Origin: Betaproteobacteria bacterium
GTDB lineage: Bacteria > Pseudomonadota > Gammaproteobacteria > Burkholderiales > SG8-41
Length of the DNA stretch: 64,000 nt
Assembly: GCA_900299145.1 (NCBI GenBank)
Contig: OMIN01000121.1
Location: forward strand, 1-64,000
Reading direction: 5' to 3'
Under the pieces are notes generated by a model. The model was not told the origin of the DNA, made no database searches, and saw only the letters and a list, made by a program, of their open reading frames with translations. The translations under genes were made by a program, and so were the position numbers. Positions 25,827 to 34,228 of this stretch are shown piece after piece (positions within the stretch are counted from its first letter, which is position 1; every line of letters starts with the position of its first letter).

Positions 25827-26816
25827 CTACTCCGCTTTGACATTCGCCCGCTGAATCACGCCCGTCCACAACGCGGTTTCGTCGCGCAGGAATTTCATTG
25901 CCGACGTTGGTGTCCCGCCCGCCGCTTCGGAGCCTTCACGCGCAAGGCGCTGGCGAATATCAATACCGCCAAGAATTTTGTTCATCTCGGCATTCAGCTT
26001 GTTCACAATGCCGGCCGGCGTTCTGGCCGGCGCCAGCAGCAGATACCAGGACAACGCCTGATATCCCGGCACGCCGCCTTCAGCCGCTGTGGGCACTTCG
26101 GGCAGCGCGGCCACGCGTGTGGCCGTGGTGACCGCAAGCGCGCGCAGCCGCCCCGCTTGCACCTGCTGCATGAGACTGCCGATAGGCGCAATGGTAAATT
26201 CCACGCGTCCACCCACCAGATCGGGCATATAACCCCCAGCACCTTTGTACGGTACATGCGTCAGTTTGATGCCGGTCATGCTCGCCAACAGTTCAGCCGC
26301 CAGATGCACCACGCTGCCGATGCCCGCAGACGCATAGCGCAAGCCCGGCTTGGCTCGCGCCAGCGCGATGAATTCACCGGTGTTATTGGCCAGCAGTGAC
26401 GGATGCACCACAAAGAGATTCGGCTGCGTGGCGATGAGTATCACCGCGGCAAAGTCACGAATCGATTCATACGGCAGTTGGCGCAAGCCCGGGTTGATGG
26501 CATGTGCCGGATTCACCATGATCAGCGTGTAACCGTCGGGCGCAGCGCGCGCGGCGATCTCGGTGCCGATGATCGTGCCAGCGCCAGCGCGATTATCCAC
26601 CACCACCGGCTGCCCCAAGCCATCAGCGAGCTTTTGCGTCATCATGCGTGCGACCAGATCGGCACCGCCGCCCGCGGGGTAAGGCACGATGACGCGCACG
26701 GGCTTGGTTGGATAGATTTGACCTAGGCCCTGCGCCCATGCCAACGGCGGCGCCAGTAACAGGGCCGCATTAGCGATAGCGGCAGAGGCATTAGCCAGCG
26801 TAAACAACCCGTGCAT
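25827..26816 (-). CDS. Bug/TctC-family periplasmic binding protein
   Basis: This 329-residue receptor starts at the ATG at 26816, where TAATG joins the stop of the MmgE/PrpD gene to this start, so translation is coupled. The signal peptide MHGLFTLANASAAIANAALL continues to PLAWAQ, and the body begins IYPTKPVRVIVPYPAGGGAD. VDNRAGAGTIIG and LTHVPYKGAGG are intact. The open frame upstream to 26960 overlaps the PrpD gene and is not used. Coupling to PrpD suggests the ligand is a carboxylate that the PrpD-type enzyme acts on. Confidence 0.92.
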   Translation of the reverse strand: MHGLFTLANASAAIANAALLLAPPLAWAQGLGQIYPTKPVRVIVPYPAGGGADLVARMMTQKLADGLGQPVVVDNRAGAGTIIGTEIAARAAPDGYTLIMVNPAHAINPGLRQLPYESIRDFAAVILIATQPNLFVVHPSLLANNTGEFIALARAKPGLRYASAGIGSVVHLAAELLASMTGIKLTHVPYKGAGGYMPDLVGGRVEFTIAPIGSLMQQVQAGRLRALAVTTATRVAALPEVPTAAEGGVPGYQALSWYLLLAPARTPAGIVNKLNAEMNKILGGIDIRQRLAREGSEAAGGTPTSAMKFLRDETALWTGVIQRANVKAE

Positions 26817-28207
26817 TACCGGCCTGTCCCAGCGCCTTTGCCTCGCGGGGCTTTCACCACCAGCGCATCCAGCGCCGGTGTCAGGCTGGTGGCGCCTTCG
26901 ATGTTCTGCCACAGCTGCAACGCATTCTTTACACGCCGCTTGCCGAGCTTGGGCGCGCACAGCCGCGTGAATTTGGCCGCGAGATCATCGGCCGTAAATG
27001 GGTTCTGGTCGTGGCCGGGTGGATTGACGATATTGATTTCGTAAGATTTGCCCGCATGATCTTTAGCGTTCACCCGCACATGGATGGTGCCACGTTGCAC
27101 CTCGCGCTCGATTTCGTCGTCAACGCACACTTCAATACGCCGCATCAGCGGTCGTATCGACGGATCGAGATACGACTCCGGCACGAACGCCCGATGATCG
27201 ATCAGCCCATGCAGCAGCGTGCGCGCCAGCACATACGGGATGCTATGGTCGGCGGTCTCGCGTGTTTGAGGATCCCACTTCGCCGGCTCGTTGCCGCTTT
27301 CGTTCCACGAGAATTCATAGGTGTGTACCACCACACTCGCCAGTTGATAATGCGCGACCTGCTTGCGCAATTCGATACCCGCCCAGATCACCGATTGCAG
27401 ACTATAGGCCACCGGCCAGTATTTGATGTACACGGTGGGGATGAAAAAATCCGCTGCGGTGGTGCCGAACGGCGTGAGTTCAAACGGCCCGGTGATCAAA
27501 TCCGCCAGGCCGTGGCGACCGGTAAACGGCGCTTCGGGACCGGTCATGCCACCTGCGGCAAGTTGCGCGCCGTAAACGGCGTTACGCACGGCATAAGCGG
27601 TGGCCGCACCCTTCCACATCGACAACTGGCCCGCGCGCGTGTTGCGCATCGGCGCATTGCCCACCGAGGTGATGGCAATCGCCTGACAGGTTTGGGCGAG
27701 ATTAAGGTTCATCAAATTCGCCAGCCCCGCCGCCACGCCCACGCCCAGCGCGTAACCCTGATCCCAACCTTTTTCGCGAATGCGCGCGGCGCGCTGCAAC
27801 CGGATGATGATTTCATACACCACCACCATCGCGGTGATCAGCCGCTCGCCGGATGCGCCCATCTGCGGCGCCACCGCCAACAGCGCGCCAAGGCAATCGC
27901 TCGGATGGCCGCCCTGAATAATGTCGTTCAGATCAAGATTGCGAATCATGCAGGTGTTGACGAACCCGGCGGCATCGGCAGCCACGAGCTTTTTACTGCC
28001 CAGCAGCCTGCCTGCGACTTCCGCGCACGCAGCAGCGCTGGCCAGCGTGCGCCCAACCTCGGCGGTATCGCAATCGTGCGCGGCGATGCCGCAGGCGATG
28101 CCATCAAGCAGGCGATCCTTGGCCGCCGCAACGACGCTGGCGGGCAGATCGCGATAGGTCAAAGTAGTCGCAAAATGGGCCAGTTGGGCCAGGATGGGAT
28201 CTGTCAC
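26816..28207 (-). CDS. MmgE/PrpD-family protein
   Basis: This 463-residue protein belongs to the 2-methylcitrate dehydratase / cis-aconitate decarboxylase family. Visible family features are the N-terminal helices (LAHFATTLTYRDLP), DGIACGIAAHDCDTAEV near 35, LDLNDIIQGGHPSDCLGA near 90 and TGRHGLADL near 225. The likely substrate is a tricarboxylate or other branched carboxylate. The GTG start has no ribosome-binding site. A perfect TATAAT ends 5 nt upstream of it, at the head of an AT-rich element, which suggests a leaderless mRNA. It heads the eleven-gene minus-strand run. Confidence 0.88.
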   Translation of the reverse strand: MTDPILAQLAHFATTLTYRDLPASVVAAAKDRLLDGIACGIAAHDCDTAEVGRTLASAAACAEVAGRLLGSKKLVAADAAGFVNTCMIRNLDLNDIIQGGHPSDCLGALLAVAPQMGASGERLITAMVVVYEIIIRLQRAARIREKGWDQGYALGVGVAAGLANLMNLNLAQTCQAIAITSVGNAPMRNTRAGQLSMWKGAATAYAVRNAVYGAQLAAGGMTGPEAPFTGRHGLADLITGPFELTPFGTTAADFFIPTVYIKYWPVAYSLQSVIWAGIELRKQVAHYQLASVVVHTYEFSWNESGNEPAKWDPQTRETADHSIPYVLARTLLHGLIDHRAFVPESYLDPSIRPLMRRIEVCVDDEIEREVQRGTIHVRVNAKDHAGKSYEINIVNPPGHDQNPFTADDLAAKFTRLCAPKLGKRRVKNALQLWQNIEGATSLTPALDALVVKAPRGKGAGTGR

Positions 28208-28674
28208 GGTTGATTATAAGTATTTGTTTTAATTGATAATTTATTATGTGGCTTTACGCTCGGTTCGCAACGATTCCTTAGTAACGCGGCCGTCTGTACG
28301 CAGCATCCGCGCTTAGCCATCGACGGACAGCCATCGCACGCAAACCGCACGCGATTTGCCGCTCACCTTCGAAAACACACATGCCTTTCCCGCGAGCCGG
28401 CAAGCACGATGCATCACGTACGCCCACAGCCGCCTCGACACACAACTCGGCATGTGCATGGAAGCTGCCGCACGATCAATCAAGTTAACGCACTCATATC
28501 CCCGCGACAGCCGTCGGAAATGTCTTGTACCGCCATTCGCGATTCATCGCATTTGCCAGCATGGCAATGCATGACCCCATCCGGTTTTCAAGGTGAATTA
28601 TATCGATAAGCCGCCGCAGCAAAGCCCTGTAGAATCCTTGCCAAGCGCAACAGCCGCACACGGGAGAAAACAGC
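28208..28674. other. 467-bp divergent intergenic region
   Basis: This separates the PrpD and second ThDP genes, which are transcribed away from each other. It holds AT-rich element copy 10 at its left end and GGGAGAA before the right-hand start. A possible -10 TAGAAT lies near 28630 without a clear -35. I see no open frame with coding character here. Confidence 0.6.
28214..28246 (+). repeat. AT-rich border element, copy 10, with perfect -10 hexamer
   Basis: The plus strand reads TTATAAGTATTTGTTTTAAT, then TGATAATTTATTA. The minus strand of its head is TATAAT (28218 to 28213), immediately upstream of the PrpD GTG start. Confidence 0.85.
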
Positions 28675-30492
28675 ATGGACAACAACATCAACACCAAACA
28701 CGATGGCGCGGCCGTCATCGCCGAATACCTGATCGCGCAGAATGTGCCCTACGTCTTCGGCGTATGTGGCCACGGCAACATCGGCTTTCTTGACGCGCTG
28801 CATGCGCGGCAGGACCAGATCAAAACCATTTCGGTGCACCACGAATCCGTCGCGGGCTTCATGGCGGATGTGTATTACCGCGTGTCGGGCCAGCCCACGG
28901 CGACGTTCACCTCTTGCGGCCCCGGTTCGGCGAATCTGCCGATCAGCATGGGCAACGCCTATCTTGATTCGGTACCGTTTTATGCCATCACCGGTAACGT
29001 GCCCACCAGCCAGTTCGGACGCGGCGCGTTTCAGGAACTGTATCGCCACTATCAGGCGGATTTCCCCTCGACCGTGCGCGCGTATTGCAAGCGGGTGTTT
29101 CAACCCACCACGGCCACACAACTGCCGATCATGGTGCGGCAGGCGTGGAAAACCATGGTCACCGGTCGTCCCGGTCCGGTGGTGCTCGACATGCCGTTCG
29201 ACATGTTCAACGCCGAAATCAGCGAACCCACGCCGCGCCCGGAGGACTGGGACGCCCATATCAGCTGCCGCTGCGGCGCAGACCCGGAAGGCGTGCGCAA
29301 GGCCGCTGACATGCTGATGGCCGCCAAGCGCCCGGTGATTCTGGTCGGGCAAGGCGTGCGGTTGGGCAAGGATGGCGGTGCGACCAAGGAGTTGCTCGCG
29401 CTCGCGGAGAAGCTGCGCATCCCCGTGGGCATGTCTGCCAGCGGCATCGGCGCAATCCCCTCAGACCACCCGCTGGCGCTGGGCCTCGTTGCGCGTAACG
29501 GCCCGTATCAGGCCAACCACGCCGCGCGCCAGGCCGATGTGCTGCTCGCGCTGGGCGTCCGTTTTGACGACCGCACCTCAAGCTCGTGGATACCCGGCTT
29601 CTCGTTCACCATTCCGCCGACGAAACTGATCCACGTCGATATCGACCCGGAAGAAATCGGCCGCAACTACCCTGTGGCGCTGGGGCTGATGGCCGACGTG
29701 GGCGCCTTCCTGCGGCAGTTGCTGGGCGAACTCGACGCACGCATCGCCAAGGGGCAACTCCCCGCCGAGCGCGCGCCGTGGCTCGACGCCATTGCCGGCT
29801 ACCGCAAGGAATGGGAAGACTTTATCGCCCCCGGCTACAAGGCCGATGCCACGCCGATCCCGCCGCAGCGCGCCACCTGCGAAATCGACAGCGCGCTGAC
29901 CGAAGACACCATACTGGTGAGCGACATCGGCGTGCATCACAACTGGCTGATCCAGTTCACCAAACCGCGCCGGCCCGATTCGCTGATCGGCTGCATGGGC
30001 TTCGGCGCGATGGGCTTTGGCGTCGCTGGTGCGCTCGGCGCAAAACTCGCCGCGCCCCACCGCCCGTGCGTGGCCGTGGTCGGCGACGGCGCGTTTTTAA
30101 TGCACGCCAACGTAATCGCCACTGCCTACGAATATCAAATCCCCGTGGTCTACGTGGTGTGGAACAACTACGCCTACGGCTCTATCCGCGGCCTGCAACG
30201 CGGTTATTTGAACAAACGCGAACTCGCCACCGACTTCAGACACCCCGACACCAACAAACCCTACAACCCCGACTTCGCCGCCATGGCGCGCTCTGCCGGC
30301 ATCACGGGCGTGAGCGTCGACCGTGCAGCGGACTTGCACACCGCTATCAAGGAAGCCATTGCCGCCAACAAGCCCTGCGTGATCGATGCCAATATCGATG
30401 GCGATTTGAATCCGGCGGGGTCGGGGATCTGGGAATTGCCGGGGATCGGGCGGAGTTCGCCGGGGATTGGGAAGCAGTATGTCCCAAGTTGA
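28675..30492 (+). CDS. Thiamine-diphosphate-dependent enzyme (acetolactate synthase-like)
   Basis: This 605-residue protein has the catalytic Glu in SVHHESVAGFMADVYYR (about residue 60). CGPGSANLPI follows near 83, the ThDP site begins VVGDGAFLMH (about 465) and closes with WNNYAYGS. It shares only the fold with the ThDP enzyme at 23380. The C-terminus is glycine-rich (WELPGIGRSSPGIG), as in IolD/glyoxylate-carboligase-like proteins. A good GGGAG ribosome-binding site precedes the ATG. Its last 14 bp overlap the GGDEF gene. The reaction, carboligation or 2-oxoacid decarboxylation, cannot be decided. Confidence 0.88.
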   Translation: MDNNINTKHDGAAVIAEYLIAQNVPYVFGVCGHGNIGFLDALHARQDQIKTISVHHESVAGFMADVYYRVSGQPTATFTSCGPGSANLPISMGNAYLDSVPFYAITGNVPTSQFGRGAFQELYRHYQADFPSTVRAYCKRVFQPTTATQLPIMVRQAWKTMVTGRPGPVVLDMPFDMFNAEISEPTPRPEDWDAHISCRCGADPEGVRKAADMLMAAKRPVILVGQGVRLGKDGGATKELLALAEKLRIPVGMSASGIGAIPSDHPLALGLVARNGPYQANHAARQADVLLALGVRFDDRTSSSWIPGFSFTIPPTKLIHVDIDPEEIGRNYPVALGLMADVGAFLRQLLGELDARIAKGQLPAERAPWLDAIAGYRKEWEDFIAPGYKADATPIPPQRATCEIDSALTEDTILVSDIGVHHNWLIQFTKPRRPDSLIGCMGFGAMGFGVAGALGAKLAAPHRPCVAVVGDGAFLMHANVIATAYEYQIPVVYVVWNNYAYGSIRGLQRGYLNKRELATDFRHPDTNKPYNPDFAAMARSAGITGVSVDRAADLHTAIKEAIAANKPCVIDANIDGDLNPAGSGIWELPGIGRSSPGIGKQYVPS

Positions 30493-31081
30493 TTTCGTGA
30501 ACAATGCGCAGAAAGACCCTTTAACTGGCCTCTTATCTGGCGAGGCGATTTTTGCTGTTCTGCATGAGCTTTCAACGACTTTTACTCTTGATGTTGACGC
30601 AGAACAGTCAGTCTTATTCGTCGATGTTGATTATCTCAAGCAATACAACGACACGCTTGGACGCCCACAAGGAGACCAACTACTGATTAACATTGCTGCT
30701 GCAATATCAAGAGAATTGCCCCCGACCAGTCAAATCGGACGCATTGGTGGCGATGAATTCCTCGTTGTGCTTCCCAGCACCGGACTTTCTGCGGCAATTG
30801 AAGTTGCCAAACATCTTCGAAGGGTAGTGGAGCAAGATTTCGGACATTCCTCTGTGTCCTATCCAATAACGTTGACCATTGGCGTGGCCACAACACCCAA
30901 GAACATGTCGTGGATTTCGGAAGAACTCATCGCGCTGGCGGAGTCCAGAATGATCGTGGGAAAGAAGCGCTTTTCTCCAAGCCGAAATGTAGTCTGGGCG
31001 GGAGATATGCCTGCAGATTGGCACAAACATTGGGAAGCTTTTTGGCCTAGCACGGGGCCATTCATTCCAAAGAATTTGTGA
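30479..31081 (+). CDS. Stand-alone GGDEF-domain protein (putative diguanylate cyclase)
   Basis: This 200-residue protein consists of one GGDEF domain. DPLTGL is at residues 14-19, the metal Asp in LFVDVDYLKQYND (about 48-60), and the active loop in RIGGDEFLVVLP (about 84). It should make c-di-GMP from GTP. There is no sensor, receiver or membrane region, and the RxxD inhibitory site is absent (PPTS at that position). The ATG overlaps the 3' end of the ThDP gene by 14 bp. Base composition is visibly less GC-rich than its neighbours, which hints at a foreign origin. Confidence 0.85.
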   Translation: MSQVDFVNNAQKDPLTGLLSGEAIFAVLHELSTTFTLDVDAEQSVLFVDVDYLKQYNDTLGRPQGDQLLINIAAAISRELPPTSQIGRIGGDEFLVVLPSTGLSAAIEVAKHLRRVVEQDFGHSSVSYPITLTIGVATTPKNMSWISEELIALAESRMIVGKKRFSPSRNVVWAGDMPADWHKHWEAFWPSTGPFIPKNL

Positions 31082-31144
31082 ACGCTGTACATTAATGTAT
31101 GAAGTAACCCGCACACCGCAGGGCGTCAATAAGGAGGCGCAGGA

Positions 31145-31218
31145 TGGGCACGATGTTGGTGCCCACGCGTCTTGCATGTTACCCATTCAGCGGCATTGGC
31201 AAAACGAAATACGTTTTG
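31145..31218. terminator. Two hairpins between convergent genes
   Basis: TGGGCAC pairs with GTGCCCA (31145-31165, 7-nt loop) and CAAAACG pairs with CGTTTTG (31200-31218, 5-nt loop). Neither has a strong T run. A bidirectional terminator for the GGDEF and TcuA-like genes is a guess from position. Confidence 0.35.
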
Positions 31219-31244
31219 CCCGCTCTACCCAGCCAGCTACAAGG

Positions 31245-32702
31245 TTAGCCGCGCAAACTCTCCGCCGAATCAATCCCCGCAATCCGCCCAAACACCAAGC
31301 CCTTCAACACCGACGTGGCACCGGTATAGTTGCGGTAATACAAGCCCATGGTCTCGCCCGCCGCATAAAGGCCTGGAATCTCGTCACCTTGCTGGTTCAC
31401 CACCCGCGACTGAGGTGTGACACGGAGACCGCCGAAGGTGAGTACCATGGATGATACGATTGGGTAGGCGATATACGGCGGCGCTTTGATCGGCCGCGCC
31501 CAGTTGGACTTGCGCGGCGCGATGCCTTTAGTAGACAGGCCGTCCATGTCGGCTTCGTTGTAGCGCCCATTCGCATCACTCGCGCAAGCCTTGTTGTAGG
31601 CGGCAACCGTGGCCTCGAGCGCGTCGGCGGGGATCTTCAATTGTTCGGCCAGTCCCGGCAACGTGTCGGCCTGATACGGCGGCACTTCGCTGCGCACCAC
31701 TGACCCCGGGTGTTTCACTTGCGCCACCGTGGTGTCGAGGATGGCGTAGGCGATGCCGCCGGGCTGGGCGTTGATCTCGCGTGTGACGGATTCATAGGTT
31801 TCGTCGGTCGGGCCGGGGCCTTCGTCGACGAAGCGCTGGCCGTGTTGATTGACGAGGATGCCCTGCGGGTAAATGTAAATCGATGGACCAGCACGATCCG
31901 AGCGCGGGTCGCTCGGCGACGCGTGCCAACTGCCGAAATCGCCGCAAGGCGCTGCACCAATGGCAAGCGCCATCGCAATACCTTCGCCCTTGTTGTAATG
32001 GCAGCCTTTGGACATGGATCGGAAAAAGAGTGACCGCGGGCCGATGTAACGCGTCATCATTTCCGCGTTGCCTTCGAAGCCGCCGCAGCCGAGGATCACT
32101 GACTTGCCACGAAATTCGAGTGGCTTGTTGCGCGGCCCGGTGGCGCGTATGCCGATGACGGCACCATCATCGTTCTGGATCAACGACTGTGCGGCGGTGT
32201 TGTAATGAATCACGCCGCCGTTTTTTTCAAACTCGGTGGCGAGCGCTTCCACCAGCGCGAAGCCGCCGCCGTGTGGCGCCATGCGCGGTTGCACACTGGT
32301 TAGAAACGGCACTTCGAGTTTTTCAAAGCGCACACCAAAGCCCTGCAACCAGCGCAGCGTTTTCGGTGCCTCTTCGGCAAAGGTGGCGACCACCTCCGGG
32401 TCGGCAAAACTCATGGCTCGCAGATTAGGCGGCCAGTTGGAGCGGTCTTTTGAGGTTTCGTGCACCAGCGACGGATCAAGATAACCGCCGGCATTGAGCG
32501 CGAAGTGTTCGATGAAATCGTCTGACACTTCGTCCACGCTTTTCATGCGCAGCCACGAGCCGGTGTAGCGCGTGTTGCCGCCGCGCTCTTCGATGGGCGC
32601 GCGTTCGAGCACGATGACTTTTGCGCCGTTTTGTTGCGCGGCGACGGCGGCGGAGAGGCCGGCAGCGCCGCAGCCTACGACGATGACGTCAATTTCAGGC
32701 AT
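31245..32702 (-). CDS. FAD-dependent tricarballylate dehydrogenase/fumarate reductase-like flavoprotein
   Basis: This 485-residue flavoprotein has the FAD-binding start DVIVVGCGAAGLSAAVAAQQ (5-24), then ERAPIEERGGNTRYTGSW, GCGGFEGNAEMM near 207 and the C-terminal FAD motif LYAAGETMGLYYRNYTG. This layout matches TcuA, which oxidises tricarballylate to cis-aconitate, and related succinate-like dehydrogenases. TcuB, the usual electron acceptor, is absent here. The ATG lies at the edge of an AT-rich element with no ribosome-binding site. Many Bug receptors nearby would suit tricarboxylate uptake, but the substrate is inferred. Confidence 0.83.
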   Translation of the reverse strand: MPEIDVIVVGCGAAGLSAAVAAQQNGAKVIVLERAPIEERGGNTRYTGSWLRMKSVDEVSDDFIEHFALNAGGYLDPSLVHETSKDRSNWPPNLRAMSFADPEVVATFAEEAPKTLRWLQGFGVRFEKLEVPFLTSVQPRMAPHGGGFALVEALATEFEKNGGVIHYNTAAQSLIQNDDGAVIGIRATGPRNKPLEFRGKSVILGCGGFEGNAEMMTRYIGPRSLFFRSMSKGCHYNKGEGIAMALAIGAAPCGDFGSWHASPSDPRSDRAGPSIYIYPQGILVNQHGQRFVDEGPGPTDETYESVTREINAQPGGIAYAILDTTVAQVKHPGSVVRSEVPPYQADTLPGLAEQLKIPADALEATVAAYNKACASDANGRYNEADMDGLSTKGIAPRKSNWARPIKAPPYIAYPIVSSMVLTFGGLRVTPQSRVVNQQGDEIPGLYAAGETMGLYYRNYTGATSVLKGLVFGRIAGIDSAESLRG

Positions 32703-32736
32703 TATAAAAAATTGTTTTAAATCAGATATTTATAGT
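32701..32736 (-). repeat. AT-rich border element, copy 11
   Basis: The minus strand reads ACTATAAATATCTGATTTAA, then AACAATTTTTTATAAT. It directly precedes and includes part of the TcuA-like start codon. It closely matches copy 5 in its middle part. Confidence 0.75.
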
Positions 32737-32780
32737 AAAACCCCATCGAGAACTGATGAGGATGGCAACCCCCTACTGTC

Positions 32781-32860
32781 GTTCCCGCGCAGGCGGGAAC
32801 CCATAACACAGTGCCACTTGAGACGGCTTATGCATTCCCGCCTACGCGGGAATGACGGGT
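32781..32860. repeat. Pair of GC-rich REP-like palindromes
   Basis: GTTCCCGC-gcag-GCGGGAAC (32781-32800) and CATTCCCGC-ctac-GCGGGAATG (32833-32854) are two near-identical hairpins in inverted arrangement about 32 bp apart. They belong to the widespread 'cattcccgc...gcgggaatg' type of intergenic repeat. They lie in the 243-bp gap between the TcuA-like and molybdenum hydroxylase genes and could act as terminators or mRNA stabilisers. Confidence 0.8.
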
Positions 32861-32945
32861 TTTCTTTTGTTTGCATTGACAAATGGCGTGGTAATCACGG
32901 TGACACATCTACGCCCACTACCAGCGCCAAATGAACCGCAACCAC

Positions 32946-33413
32946 CTACTTGCTCATCGCCTTGGCCGCCTGCTTCACCGCCTTGACGATATTGATATAC
33001 CCCGTGCAGCGGCAGAGATTGCCCTCAAGCCCGCGATAAATTTCCTCATCGGTCGGCTTGGGGTTGTCTTTCAAAAAGCCCGACACCGCCATAATCATGC
33101 CTGGCGTACAGAAACCGCATTGCAGCGCGTGGCATTCAGTGAACGCCTGCTGTACCGGGTGCAGCTTGTCCCCCTTGGCCATGCCCTCGATGGTGGTGAT
33201 GTCCGCGCCGTTGGCCTGCCCCGCGAGCACGGTGCAGGATTTCACCGCCACGCCGTTCATGTGGATGGTGCAGGCGCCGCATTGGCTGGTGTCGCAGCCG
33301 ACATGCGTGCCGGTGAGTTGCGCGTGATCACGGATCAAGTTGACCAGTAGCGTGCGGTCTTCGACATCGAAACTGTGTTGCTTGCCGTTGATTTTGAGTT
33401 CGACTTTGGCCAT
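32946..33413 (-). CDS. Molybdenum hydroxylase small subunit, 2 x [2Fe-2S] (CoxS-like)
   Basis: This 155-residue electron-transfer subunit has the plant-type cluster ligands in [16 protein letters not shown] (about 39-54) and the second cluster in [11 protein letters not shown] and NLCRCTGY (about 98-140). Both clusters are complete. It is the last gene of a large-medium-small operon, with a 2-bp gap after the FAD subunit gene. It passes electrons from the molybdenum site to FAD in a xanthine-dehydrogenase-family heterotrimer in the cytoplasm. Confidence 0.93.
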   Translation of the reverse strand: MAKVELKINGKQHSFDVEDRTLLVNLIRDHAQLTGTHVGCDTSQCGACTIHMNGVAVKSCTVLAGQANGADITTIEGMAKGDKLHPVQQAFTECHALQCGFCTPGMIMAVSGFLKDNPKPTDEEIYRGLEGNLCRCTGYINIVKAVKQAAKAMSK

Positions 33414-33415
33414 GA

Positions 33416-34213
33416 TTATTTCCCCAGTTTGGCGACGGCGCGCTTGGTCATTACTTTGGCGAGATTGGCGCGATATTCCTTCGTGCCGTGCATGTCTTCG
33501 TTCAGATTCGACGCGTCCACGTTCAGGCTTTCGACGGATGCCGCAGCAAGTTTTTTGCCCAGCGCGGCTTCGGCTTCCGTCCAGCGAAACACGCCTGGCC
33601 CGGCACCCGTGATCGCCACGCGCACAGTCTTGCCGTGTTGCGACACAAACGCGCCCGCCATTGCGTAACCAGACGCCGGATGCGGAAATTTTTCATACGC
33701 TGCCTTGGCCGGCACCGGGAACACGATTTTCACGATCATCTCGCCGGCATCCAGCGCGGTGGCGAACATGCCCTGAAAATAATCATCGGCAGCAATCTCA
33801 CGCTTATTTGTGACGATGGTAGCACCCAACGACAGCGCCGCCGACGGATAATCGGCCGCCGGGTCGTTATTCGCCAGCGAACCGCCGATGGTGCCGCGAT
33901 TGCGAACTTGCGGATCACCAATATGTCCCGCCAGATACGCCAATGCGGGGATGGCTTTTTTCACGACTGCCGAGCGCGACACTTCCACGTGTTTGGTGGC
34001 GGCGCCAATCGTGAGCTTTCCGTCCTTCACTTCAATGCCCGAAAGCTCGGCAATGCCCGCGATGTCGATCAGGTGCGACGGCTGCGCCAGCCGCGCCTTC
34101 ATGGTCGGGATCAGCGTCATGCCGCCGGAGAGCAGCTTCGCCTCGGCGTTGGCCGCCAGCAGATCGACGGCCTGTTTTACGGATGTTGCCTTGACATAAC
34201 TGAAGCTATGCAT
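33416..34213 (-). CDS. Molybdenum hydroxylase FAD subunit (CoxM-like)
   Basis: This 265-residue FAD-binding subunit has the first FAD motif [15 protein letters not shown] (about 29-43) and the second [16 protein letters not shown] (about 108-123), both typical of CO-dehydrogenase/xanthine-dehydrogenase medium subunits. The length is slightly short for the family but no domain seems missing. It lies 15 bp after the large subunit gene and 2 bp before the small subunit gene. It transfers electrons to the final acceptor, which is not known here. Confidence 0.92.
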   Translation of the reverse strand: MHSFSYVKATSVKQAVDLLAANAEAKLLSGGMTLIPTMKARLAQPSHLIDIAGIAELSGIEVKDGKLTIGAATKHVEVSRSAVVKKAIPALAYLAGHIGDPQVRNRGTIGGSLANNDPAADYPSAALSLGATIVTNKREIAADDYFQGMFATALDAGEMIVKIVFPVPAKAAYEKFPHPASGYAMAGAFVSQHGKTVRVAITGAGPGVFRWTEAEAALGKKLAAASVESLNVDASNLNEDMHGTKEYRANLAKVMTKRAVAKLGK

Positions 34214-34228
34214 GGTTTCTGCCCTTCC

